DNA of 6,208 bases from Chloroflexota bacterium (GCA_021823555.1 JAKANW010000192.1:1-6208), one strand, 5' to 3'. Counted from the stretch's first letter, positions 1 through 5,536 are shown. The notes: generated by a model not told the origin, from the letters alone. Numbers and translations are program-made.

Positions 1-96
1 GATATCCTGCGCCTGGGCAAGCAGAACTCGTATCCCTGCACGGGTAGCGGGGTGGTCATCTGCTAGTAAGATAGTAATTTTTTGAGTCAATGTCAT
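1..96 (-). CDS. Response regulator, NarL/LuxR type, N-terminal fragment (runs off left edge)
   Basis: This is the first 32 codons of a gene read leftwards, starting at the ATG at 96-94 and still open at base 1. The translation begins MTLTQKITILLADDHPATRA and continues with GIRVLLAQAQDI. The hydrophobic first strand, the acidic pair D13-D14 followed by His-Pro, and the RxGxxxLL helix are the hallmark start of a CheY-like receiver domain in NarL/FixJ-type regulators. The phospho-acceptor Asp, the switch residues and the presumed helix-turn-helix output domain lie outside the window, so the output type is inferred from the ADDHP signature. The start is secure: AAGGAGG sits 7 bases upstream and a perfect TATAAT lies further up. 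The gene is divergent from the dehydrogenase gene. Its cognate kinase and target genes cannot be seen. Confidence 0.85.
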   Translation of the reverse strand, partial: MTLTQKITILLADDHPATRAGIRVLLAQAQDI

Positions 97-103
97 TCGT
101 TTT

Positions 104-110
104 CCTCCTT
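104..110 (-). promoter_or_regulatory. Ribosome binding site of the response regulator gene
   Basis: Read on the minus strand the bases are AAGGAGG, a full match to the anti-Shine-Dalgarno consensus, 7 bases before the ATG at 96. It fixes the start of the left-edge gene. Confidence 0.85.
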
Positions 111-133
111 ATCAAATATTTTACGCTTGTTTG

Positions 134-139
134 ATTATA
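134..139 (-). promoter_or_regulatory. -10 element (TATAAT) for the response regulator gene
   Basis: On the minus strand these bases are a perfect TATAAT, in a locally AT-rich stretch about 38 bases upstream of the ATG at 96. Transcription would start near base 127, leaving a leader of about 30 bases that contains the ribosome binding site. I see no good -35 box at 16-18 bases, so this rests on the -10 alone. Confidence 0.5.
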
Positions 140-241
140 CATTAAGGTGTGCTAATAATAAGAAGCGCCGCCCCAAAACCAACTTTTCGTTTTAGAATTA
201 AAAATGAAAGTCAAACTCCAAACTCACTTAATAGGGCAGCC

Positions 242-1060
242 GTGAACCTCTTACCCATTCCTCTCGATAACAAGATCGTCCTTATCACAGGCGCCTCCTC
301 CGGCTTCGGTGCGGACGCGGCGCAGCTGTTCGCGGCGGAAGGCTGCAAGGTGGTGCTAGCCGCCCGCCGCATTGACCGCCTGCAAGCGCTGGCCGAAAAA
401 ATCCGGGGCGAAGGCGGCGAGGCGCTGGCTGTCCCTGTGGACGTGGCCAATCACAATGACATCGAGAACATGGTGCGATCGGCGCTGGACCTGTATGGCC
501 AGGTTGATATCCTGTTCAACAATGCCGGCTTTGGCCGCATGGACTGGCTGGACAAACTCGACCCCGAACGCGACATCGAGACACAGGTGCAGGTCAACCT
601 GACCGGCCTGATCCAGGTGGCGCGCGCCGTCCTGCCGCACATGCTGGAGCGCCGGGAGGGTCATATCATCAACATGTCCTCGGTGGCAGGACGGATCGCT
701 CCCCCGTTCTATAGCGTCTATTCCGCCACCAAGTTTGGCGTGCGCGGGTTTACGGAGGCGTTACGCCGGGAGGTCTCGCCTTTTGGCGTGCGTGTGACGG
801 GCGTCTATCCCGCGTATGCAAATACGGAGTTCAGCCTGCGTACCGGCAGGAGTCAATCCCGGCGCAAACCAACCCCGCTGGACAGTTTGCGCATGAGTTC
901 AGAGTACGTGGCGCGCCGCGTGGTGGGGTTAGCCAAGCATCCGCGCCGCAGCCTGGTCATCCCGTGGTGGTATAACCTGGCGATTGGATTGAATGATTTG
1001 ACGCCTGCGCTGATGGATGTGGTAATGAACCGGCTGTTTACCCACCGCTATCACAAGTAA
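242..1060 (+). CDS. Short-chain dehydrogenase/reductase (classical SDR), 272 aa
   Basis: This is a cytosolic NAD(P)H-dependent oxidoreductase of the classical SDR family with a complete catalytic set. Numbered from the GTG at 242, the cofactor motif TGASSGFG is at residues 16-23, NNAG at 93-96, the catalytic Asn at 119 (VNLTG), Ser at 147 (NMSSVAG), and Tyr160/Lys164 in YSATK. The Arg-Arg after the second strand (AARRIDRL) favours NADP(H). At 272 residues it has the usual family length. The C-terminal part (WWYN, then a hydrophobic segment near 240-250) resembles SDRs acting on lipid-like substrates, but the substrate cannot be read from sequence. The frame stays open up to a GTG at 149, giving 303 aa. 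I prefer 242 because codons 149-241 are AT-rich with no SDR-like content, the SDR fold normally starts a few residues before the first strand, and AGGG lies 5 bases upstream. The start remains the weakest part of the call. Confidence 0.93.
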   Translation: MNLLPIPLDNKIVLITGASSGFGADAAQLFAAEGCKVVLAARRIDRLQALAEKIRGEGGEALAVPVDVANHNDIENMVRSALDLYGQVDILFNNAGFGRMDWLDKLDPERDIETQVQVNLTGLIQVARAVLPHMLERREGHIINMSSVAGRIAPPFYSVYSATKFGVRGFTEALRREVSPFGVRVTGVYPAYANTEFSLRTGRSQSRRKPTPLDSLRMSSEYVARRVVGLAKHPRRSLVIPWWYNLAIGLNDLTPALMDVVMNRLFTHRYHK

Positions 1061-1119
1061 GAGGCAAACTGCGCTCCAAATCCCCCTGATGAAATTTGAA
1101 AACCAAAATCGGCAATCAC

Positions 1120-1173
1120 CGTCCCGCAGGTTTGAGCGATTCAACCGCGTTTTAAAGAGAAACCTGCGGGACG
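1120..1173. repeat. Perfect 14-bp inverted repeat in a convergent spacer; possible terminator or dispersed palindrome
   Basis: The left arm CGTCCCGCAGGTTT (1120-1133) and the right arm AAACCTGCGGGACG (1160-1173) are exact reverse complements separated by 26 bases. The element sits between the dehydrogenase gene (stop at 1060) and the end of the lipoprotein gene (1193), 20 bases past the latter's stop. That is the right place for a bidirectional transcription stop. There is no T-run next to either arm and the loop is long, so it is not a classical intrinsic terminator. A dispersed intergenic repeat is an equal alternative. Confidence 0.7.
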
Positions 1174-1192
1174 TTCCACAGGAATCAGAATT

Positions 1193-1645
1193 TTACGGGG
1201 CCAATATGATGTCAATATACCCAGAGACTTCTTGATTTGTCAGTTGATCAATGCCTGTTATGGTGACTCTTACGGTTGTCGTTTCTTGATTTTGAATTTT
1301 TGGGATAAGGGAAATAATAGTTAGACTGGTTTCCTTTTGACTTCGAGGCGACAACACGATTTTTTTGAGAGATTTTTGTGAATTTGGGATACTTATCCAT
1401 TCACCTGCATTCAACATTTTGACGTCAGCATTCTCTGTAGAAATAAGGATTTCGTGATCTGAATTATTTTGCACCATCACCCTGACGAAATCATTCAATT
1501 TAAACGCATTGGACTGCGGAGGAGCGGTAATTGTTATTGTGCTGTTGACATTTTGCTTGAATATCGAATCTGACGCTTTGTCAGGACTGCATGACGTTAT
1601 TATTAGAAGAACAGCCAAAGCTAGTATTGGAAGGTTTGTTTTCAT
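1193..1645 (-). CDS. Putative lipoprotein of unknown function, 150 aa
   Basis: The protein starts MKTNLPILALAVLLIITSCS: a charged N-terminus, a hydrophobic core at residues 5-16 and a lipobox I-T-S-C with the lipidated Cys at 19. This predicts export, cleavage by signal peptidase II and anchoring at the outer face of the membrane. The rest (about 35-150) is rich in Thr, Ile, Val and Asn with alternating hydrophobic strands (for example VRVMVQNNSD, TTTVRVTITG, SGYIDIILAP), which suggests a small Ig-like beta-sandwich. I do not recognise a family. It lies 34 bases downstream of the membrane glycosyltransferase gene on the same strand, so the two may be co-transcribed, but TGTTATAAA lies 7 bases before its own ATG and no Shine-Dalgarno is visible. 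Its DNA is clearly more AT-rich than its neighbours: 35% GC on one sampled 60-base line, against 70% on a sampled line of the upstream gene. Confidence 0.82.
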   Translation of the reverse strand: MKTNLPILALAVLLIITSCSPDKASDSIFKQNVNSTITITAPPQSNAFKLNDFVRVMVQNNSDHEILISTENADVKMLNAGEWISIPNSQKSLKKIVLSPRSQKETSLTIISLIPKIQNQETTTVRVTITGIDQLTNQEVSGYIDIILAP

Positions 1646-1652
1646 TTGAGGA

Positions 1653-1661
1653 TTTATAACA
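1653..1661 (-). promoter_or_regulatory. Extended -10 element (TGTTATAAA) directly before the lipoprotein gene
   Basis: On the minus strand the bases read TGT-TATAAA, an extended -10 (TGn plus a five-of-six hexamer). Exactly 7 bases separate it from the ATG at 1645, so transcription would start at or next to the start codon and give a leaderless mRNA. No ribosome binding site is visible, which agrees with that. No convincing -35 was found; extended -10 promoters can do without one. Confidence 0.45.
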
Positions 1662-1679
1662 CATTCTGGGAGCGCACTA

Positions 1680-3671
1680 TCAAGGTTTGGGCGGAATCGA
1701 ATAAAGCTGGTAACCGCCCGCCTCTTTGACCAGCTTCAGTGACCCGATCAACTGCTGGTATTGCAAATCGTCCGCGCCGTGCTGGGTTTGCAGCGCGCTG
1801 GGAGCGCCCGGCGCATAAAGCAACACGTGAGTGTAGCCCTGAGCTTGCCAGGCATTCAGGATGGCCTGCGCGTTGCCGTACAGGTAAAAGTCATGCATCA
1901 GGTTGTCATTGATCGGGTCGGGCTGGACGGAGCGTTGCATGCCGTAGCTGCGCGGCTCAAAGAGAAGAAGCAGGTGAGCATCGGGCAGGGTTGTTGCGAC
2001 CAGATCGAGTGCGGCCGCGTATTCGGGCTGAATGCGCTTGAAATAAGACGACTCCGACTCCATGCCCAGCGCGTAGACCAGCGGTCGGCGCGCCGCCAGG
2101 CTCAAGCCGTTATCCAGCAGGACGATGAAGATGACCAGCCCAATGATCACATTCAGGATGAAGCTGACGCGCAAGTGGGGCAGGTCGAGTTCGGGCAGGT
2201 AGGTCATCCCAAGGCCGAGCAGGATGGAGAGGGGGATCAGTCCCGGCCACAGCAGCCTGGCTTGCCAGAGGTGGTCTGTCTGGATCACGCCATAGACCCA
2301 GACCGCCAGGCTCAGGCCGCCGAAACAGGCCAGGATCAACAGGGCACGGCGTTCGCCTTCCGGGGCGGCGCGCTTTCGCCAGAGCGCCCAGATCCCTAGC
2401 GGCGCGAGCAAAAGGAACAGAGGCCCAATCAACCCGTCGAAAAAGTTCTGGTCGCGGTAGCCGAGCATGACTGTCAGCGGCAGGAGCAGCAGCTCGCGCC
2501 AGTCCCAGCCGATGCCCGTGCCCTGACCGGCGTACCAGGCGGCGCGGAAGGCATCCCAATCGCGACCGCCGAAGAGGAAGGGATAGAACGGGTTGCCCAT
2601 CACCAGCCAGTTGCGCAGGTACCAGGGAAGCGCCACGGCAATGGAAGTCAGGGAGAAGGTCAGCGCGTTCTTGAGCCAATTACGCCGATCCCAAACCAGG
2701 ATCAGGCCGAGGGCAGTCAGAGGCAGAATAAAACTGGTGTACTTGATGCCCATCGCCAACCCGGCGAAGAGTCCGCCGATAAACAGCCAACGTGGGTTAC
2801 GTTCCCGGCTCCATTGCCAGACCGCGTACAGGCAAGCCAGGTTGGTGAAAACCAGCGCCATGTCCGTGTAAGCCCAGGAGGATAGCCAGGGCAGGGATGG
2901 CATGGAGACGACCAGCGCGGCCGCCCACCAGGCAGCTTGCTTGCCCCACAGGAGGCGCGTCCACTCCCAGGCCAGGCCCAGCGCCAGCAGCGACCAGGAC
3001 CAGTGCAGGAGTTGCGCGGCGCGTTCGCTGCCCAACCCCAAGGCCCAGATGAAATCGCCTTCCACCAGGCTGGGGAACCAAAACTGCACCACGTTATATG
3101 GCAGGATGTGTTGATCTGCCAGCAGGCGCGCCGGCAGAGTCAGGTGATACAGCAGCCCGTCGAAGCCCTCGGCGGGCGGCAGCAGGGCAAACAGAAAGCC
3201 CAGTCCCAGTGTGGCCAGCACGGCGGGTTTGATCCAGCGCGGCGAGTCGGTGGGAAGCTGGGCAAAGCTCTTCAGGTCAGCCCAGGACTTTTGCAGGCGT
3301 CCGGTGAATCCCAGCCAAATTAGAATCCCAAGCAACAGAACGATCATCAGGAGCGGGCGCGCCAACCCGATGGCTGCCAGCCCATAACCAGCCAGACCGA
3401 ACACGCCCAATCCCAGCCCTGTCCCTAGCAGCAATCTTTCCGCAGGAGTTGTGTCGAGGTGTAGTTTTTCCAGGCCCCAACTCCCCAGTCCGGCGGAGTC
3501 CATCACGATGGCGGCGGTCAACGCAACCGCCCACAAGGTTGCGCCGATGCCGCCGGTCACTTGCAGGGCAATCGGGTGCTGTGTGACGTAAAAGGCTGAG
3601 AGCACGAAGGTGCTCCATAGAAGGAAAAGGAACACGGCCAGGGATTTCCACGATAGGGGTCTGTGGCTCAT
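1680..3671 (-). CDS. Polytopic membrane protein, GT-C type glycosyltransferase (PMT/ArnT-like), 663 aa
   Basis: This large integral membrane protein probably transfers a sugar from a polyprenyl-phosphate donor on the outer face of the cytoplasmic membrane. Hydrophobic segments recur from residue 10 to about 520 (for example 10-30, 42-57, 81-103, 107-121, 150-165, 221-235, 245-260, 270-286, 296-325, 335-350, 395-405, 412-430, 443-462, 475-490, 503-520). A hydrophilic tail of about 140 residues follows. GT-C signs are an acidic residue in the first large loop followed by an aromatic and His (GFDGLLYHLTLP, Asp171), AYTDMAL (Asp270), a Gly-Ile-Lys-Tyr-Thr turn (308-312), and PWYLRNWLVMGNPFYP (349-364), a motif I associate with this group. 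The acceptor is unknown, and a non-catalytic relative is possible. The start ATG is preceded by TATAAT at 7 bases and no ribosome binding site. The lipoprotein gene follows after 34 bases. Confidence 0.8.
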   Translation of the reverse strand: MSHRPLSWKSLAVFLFLLWSTFVLSAFYVTQHPIALQVTGGIGATLWAVALTAAIVMDSAGLGSWGLEKLHLDTTPAERLLLGTGLGLGVFGLAGYGLAAIGLARPLLMIVLLLGILIWLGFTGRLQKSWADLKSFAQLPTDSPRWIKPAVLATLGLGFLFALLPPAEGFDGLLYHLTLPARLLADQHILPYNVVQFWFPSLVEGDFIWALGLGSERAAQLLHWSWSLLALGLAWEWTRLLWGKQAAWWAAALVVSMPSLPWLSSWAYTDMALVFTNLACLYAVWQWSRERNPRWLFIGGLFAGLAMGIKYTSFILPLTALGLILVWDRRNWLKNALTFSLTSIAVALPWYLRNWLVMGNPFYPFLFGGRDWDAFRAAWYAGQGTGIGWDWRELLLLPLTVMLGYRDQNFFDGLIGPLFLLLAPLGIWALWRKRAAPEGERRALLILACFGGLSLAVWVYGVIQTDHLWQARLLWPGLIPLSILLGLGMTYLPELDLPHLRVSFILNVIIGLVIFIVLLDNGLSLAARRPLVYALGMESESSYFKRIQPEYAAALDLVATTLPDAHLLLLFEPRSYGMQRSVQPDPINDNLMHDFYLYGNAQAILNAWQAQGYTHVLLYAPGAPSALQTQHGADDLQYQQLIGSLKLVKEAGGYQLYSIPPKP

Positions 3672-3678
3672 GGGGCGG

Positions 3679-3684
3679 ATTATA
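3679..3684 (-). promoter_or_regulatory. -10 element (TATAAT) directly before the membrane glycosyltransferase gene
   Basis: On the minus strand these bases are a perfect TATAAT, followed by the 7 bases CCGCCCC and then the ATG at 3671. The expected transcription start falls on the A of the start codon, so the mRNA would be leaderless. The 7-base gap contains no purine-rich ribosome binding site. No good -35 hexamer was found at 16-18 bases upstream. Confidence 0.5.
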
Positions 3685-3706
3685 AGTTGAAACCGGAACG
3701 AGAGGA

Positions 3707-3735
3707 TAGACTTAAACTTGCCAGACGTGTAAACT
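3707..3735 (+). promoter_or_regulatory. Weak candidate promoter for the M24 peptidase gene
   Basis: TAGACT (3707-3712, four of six to TTGACA) and TAAACT (3730-3735, four of six to TATAAT, preceded directly by TG) are spaced by 17 bases. Transcription would start near 3742, placing the palindrome at 3741-3773 at the extreme 5' end of the leader. Both boxes are imperfect, so this is a tentative placement. Confidence 0.25.
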
Positions 3736-3740
3736 ACAAG

Positions 3741-3773
3741 AGACCCTAAAGGTTTTTAAAACCTTTAGAGTCT
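3741..3773. repeat. 33-base palindrome in a divergent promoter region
   Basis: Arms of 16 bases (3741-3756 and 3758-3773) around a single central T pair at all positions except one (C3745 against A3769). The perfect inner part is CTAAAGGTTTT / AAAACCTTTAG. It lies 69 bases upstream of the membrane glycosyltransferase start and 25 bases upstream of the M24 peptidase start. A partial copy of the right arm (AAACCTTTA) follows at 3776-3784, just before the peptidase ribosome binding site. It could be an operator, a 5' mRNA hairpin for the peptidase, or a dispersed intergenic repeat. No gene reads into it, so a terminator role is unlikely. Confidence 0.75.
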
Positions 3774-3789
3774 GCAAACCTTTACCTTT

Positions 3790-3794
3790 GGAGG
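3790..3794 (+). promoter_or_regulatory. Ribosome binding site of the M24 peptidase gene
   Basis: GGAGG lies 4 bases before the ATG at 3799 and fixes the start. The spacing is slightly short but the sequence is a strong match, unlike the two minus-strand genes to its left. Confidence 0.8.
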
Positions 3795-3798
3795 AAGA

Positions 3799-4902
3799 AT
3801 GACCGCCCGTCTCGACAAATTGACCGCTTCTCTTCTGAACTCAGGCCTGGATGCCGTTGCCCTGAATCCCGGCCCCACCCTGACCTATCTCACCAACCTG
3901 CACTTCCATCTCATGGAACGGCCGGTGGTGCTGCTGGTGGCCGCGGGGCAGGAGCCGGCATTGATCCTGCCGGAGCTGGAGATGCCCAAGGTGAGTATGC
4001 TCCCGTATCCGGCGCAAGCCTTCGCGTACGGGGAAAACCCGTCAGAGTGGGAAGCGGCCTTTCGAAAAGCCGCGCAGGCCCTGGGTCTGAATGGGAAGCG
4101 GATCGGCGTCGAGCCGCGGCAGATGCGCCTGCTGGAATTCCGTTACATCAAGGCCGGCGCGCCGGAGTCCGAATTCCCGGACGCTTCGAACGTGCTGGCC
4201 GGCCTGCGCCTGAGAAAAGATGAGGCCGAAGTGGAAGCCATGCGCCGCGCCGTCCGCATCGCGCAGCAGGCGCTCGAAGCGACCCTGCTGCAGATCAAGA
4301 TCGGCATGAGCGAGCGTGAACTCTCGTCGGAGTTGGTGGTGCAGCTGCTCAGGCACGGCTCTGACTCGGAACTTCCCTTCGCGCCGATCGTCTCCGGCGG
4401 GCCGAACTCGGCCAACCCACACGCTTCGCCCTCCGGGCGCAAGCTGCAGGCGGGCGACCTGCTGGTGGTGGACTGGGGCGCGACCTACAACGGTTACATC
4501 TCGGACCTGACGCGTACCTTTGCCGTGGGCGAGGTGGAGGCGGAATATCACAAGATCCACAAGATCGTGCAGGAAGCCAACGCGGCCGGGCGTGCGGCGG
4601 GGGGGCCGGGCGTCCCGTGTGCGCAGGTGGACAAGGCTGCCAGGGCGGTGATCGAGGCGGCGGGCTACGGAAAATACTTCACGCACCGCACGGGGCACGG
4701 AATTGGTATGGAAGGCCACGAAGACCCGTACATGCGCGGCGATAACCTGCAATTGTTGGAGTCGGGCATGGCCTACACCGTCGAGCCGGGCATTTACCTG
4801 CCGGAGCGCAACGGCGTGCGCATCGAAGATAACATGGTCATCACCGAGACGGGCGCGGAGTGCCTGAGCGATATGCCGCGCGAGATTCGCACGGTGGGAT
4901 GA
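3799..4902 (+). CDS. M24 family metallopeptidase (Xaa-Pro dipeptidase/aminopeptidase type), 367 aa
   Basis: This is a cytosolic dinuclear metal peptidase of the pita-bread fold that removes or splits N-terminal residues before proline. There is no signal peptide. Residues 1-135 form a creatinase/prolidase-like N-terminal domain (TYLTNLHFHLMERPVVLLV). Residues 143-360 are the catalytic domain. All five metal ligands are present: Asp225 (VVDWG), Asp236 (SDLTRT), His300 (TGHGIGMEGHEDP), Glu329 (VEPGIYLP) and Glu343 (RIEDN). The accessory His208 in ANPHASPSGR and His307 are also in place. Length is normal for bacterial PepQ/YpdF-like enzymes. Which of dipeptidase (prolidase) or aminopeptidase activity applies cannot be told from the sequence. 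The gene stands alone on its strand between a divergent and a convergent neighbour, so it is probably a single-gene unit used in peptide turnover. Confidence 0.93.
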   Translation: MTARLDKLTASLLNSGLDAVALNPGPTLTYLTNLHFHLMERPVVLLVAAGQEPALILPELEMPKVSMLPYPAQAFAYGENPSEWEAAFRKAAQALGLNGKRIGVEPRQMRLLEFRYIKAGAPESEFPDASNVLAGLRLRKDEAEVEAMRRAVRIAQQALEATLLQIKIGMSERELSSELVVQLLRHGSDSELPFAPIVSGGPNSANPHASPSGRKLQAGDLLVVDWGATYNGYISDLTRTFAVGEVEAEYHKIHKIVQEANAAGRAAGGPGVPCAQVDKAARAVIEAAGYGKYFTHRTGHGIGMEGHEDPYMRGDNLQLLESGMAYTVEPGIYLPERNGVRIEDNMVITETGAECLSDMPREIRTVG

Positions 4903-4930
4903 AAGGAATCCACTCGCGTCGAACGGAGAC

Positions 4931-4962
4931 GAGGCGCAGAGGTCGCATGAAAACTGCGCTTC
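4931..4962 (+). terminator. Hairpin after the M24 peptidase gene, weak terminator candidate
   Basis: GAGGCGCAG (4931-4939) can pair with CTGCGCTTC (4954-4962) over nine base pairs including one G-U, with a 14-base loop. It begins 28 bases after the peptidase stop, in the 99-base convergent spacer before the ABM-like gene. No U-run follows, so an intrinsic terminator is only a possibility. Confidence 0.3.
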
Positions 4963-5001
4963 GGCTTCGTTACGCCCCGCTCAGCGCGAAGTATGTCAGA
5001 T

Positions 5002-5307
5002 TTAAGATTGCCCGACGACCTCATAGTGCACCACGTTTGGCTCGAACTCCAGCAGGAAGTCCTTGTCTTCGGGATAGTATTTGGCAGTCTCCACGTCTTC
5101 CCCGGCAAAGCCTTTGATGGCTTCGAGACTTTCCCAAAATGTCAGCGTGATGAAGTGAGTGATTTTGCCTCCGCGGCGTTCGAGCACGTGGACGCTGATG
5201 TTTCCTTTGACAGATTGATAATCGGGAATGGCGCGCCGGTTTGTAAATTCGCGGTACGCATCCGCTTTGGAAGTGGGGACTCTTCCATGCCACATTCTGA
5301 CGATCAT
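5002..5307 (-). CDS. ABM-fold protein (antibiotic biosynthesis monooxygenase-like), 101 aa
   Basis: This small cytosolic protein has the look of the dimeric alpha/beta-barrel (ABM) superfamily. An N-terminal strand MIVRMWHGRVP leads into a helix (KADAYREFTNRRAIPDY), then GNISVHVLERR and ITHFITLTFWESLEAIKGF, and a C-terminal part with the acidic-aromatic run AKYYPEDKDFLLEFEP ending in VVHYEV. The motif of a Trp-Glu-Ser before a helix and the length near 100 residues fit the family, whose members range from haem- or quinone-oxidising monooxygenases to proteins with no known reaction, so no substrate is claimed. The frame is open eight codons further to an ATG at 5331. I chose the ATG at 5307 because GGAGG lies 5 bases before it and family members usually begin at this strand. 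The gene is convergent with the peptidase gene and probably transcribed alone. Confidence 0.8.
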   Translation of the reverse strand: MIVRMWHGRVPTSKADAYREFTNRRAIPDYQSVKGNISVHVLERRGGKITHFITLTFWESLEAIKGFAGEDVETAKYYPEDKDFLLEFEPNVVHYEVVGQS

Positions 5308-5312
5308 TTCAG

Positions 5313-5317
5313 CCTCC
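5313..5317 (-). promoter_or_regulatory. Ribosome binding site that sets the ABM-like gene start
   Basis: On the minus strand the bases are GGAGG, with CTGAA between it and the ATG at 5307. The alternative ATG at 5331 would place this site inside the coding region and has no such motif of its own, so the shorter protein is preferred. Confidence 0.75.
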
Positions 5318-5387
5318 GGTTTGGGAATCATTGGCTATGCAGCGAGCGGTTTGTTTCTGGGGTTTGGGGCCAAGTGTACTACGAAGG

Positions 5388-5403
5388 TTTCGACCGGACG
5401 AAA
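5388..5403. promoter_or_regulatory. 16-base near-palindrome (TTTCG-CCGG-CGAAA), possible operator
   Basis: TTTCGACC (5388-5395) and GGACGAAA (5396-5403) form an inverted repeat broken only by an A/A pair. Further TTTCG copies lie at 5406-5410 and 5419-5423. The cluster is 80-115 bases upstream of the ABM-like start, a plausible position for a regulator site on either divergent gene. No regulator is identified. Confidence 0.3.
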
Positions 5404-5451
5404 AATTTCGGCCACAGATTTCGTGAATGAAGGGATAGACCCCCACCCTGC

Positions 5452-5488
5452 CCTCCCCCAAATTCCGAACTTCGGAATTTGGGGGAGG
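5452..5488. repeat. Perfect 18-bp inverted repeat with a 1-base centre
   Basis: The left arm CCTCCCCCAAATTCCGAA (5452-5469) and right arm TTCGGAATTTGGGGGAGG (5471-5488) are exact reverse complements around C5470. A single strand could fold into a very stable hairpin with a minimal TTCG-type turn (GAACTTC). It lies in a spacer between divergent genes, so it does not end any visible transcript, and no T-run follows. A dispersed intergenic palindrome or an insulating hairpin upstream of hsdM are the likeliest readings. Confidence 0.85.
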
Positions 5489-5503
5489 ATGGATAAGGAG
5501 GAT

Positions 5504-5536
5504 GTAAGCAGGAAGTAAGCAGGATCCAAGCAGGAA
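5504..5536 (+). repeat. 11-bp tandem repeat, three units, in a purine-rich tract
   Basis: Three consecutive units are GTAAGCAGGAA (5504-5514), GTAAGCAGGAT (5515-5525) and CCAAGCAGGAA (5526-5536). A degenerate tail GCAGGCAGG (5537-5545) follows. The core AAGCAGGA is identical in all three. It starts 16 bases after the 18-bp hairpin and ends about 125 bases before hsdM. Confidence 0.75.

Noticed and set aside
1761..2399. Plus-strand open frame of 212 codons opposite the membrane glycosyltransferase gene
   Set aside because: It is antisense to a clearly real gene, is rich in Gln, Arg and Asp as expected from the complement of hydrophobic codons, and has no ribosome binding site or family resemblance.
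4042..4752. Minus-strand open frame of 236 codons opposite the M24 peptidase
   Set aside because: High-GC antisense shadow of a gene with all catalytic residues intact; its translation is Arg/His-rich and shows no domain.
5496..5507. AAGGAGG immediately followed by ATG-TAA, a start-stop minimal frame
   Set aside because: The ribosome-binding-like bases overlap the ATG, leaving no spacing for initiation. It lies in a purine-rich repeat tract where such strings are expected.
5228..5518. Plus-strand open frame of 96 codons overlapping the ABM-like gene and the spacer
   Set aside because: It starts inside the opposite strand of the ABM-like gene, runs through the palindrome and repeats, and has no ribosome binding site or recognisable content.
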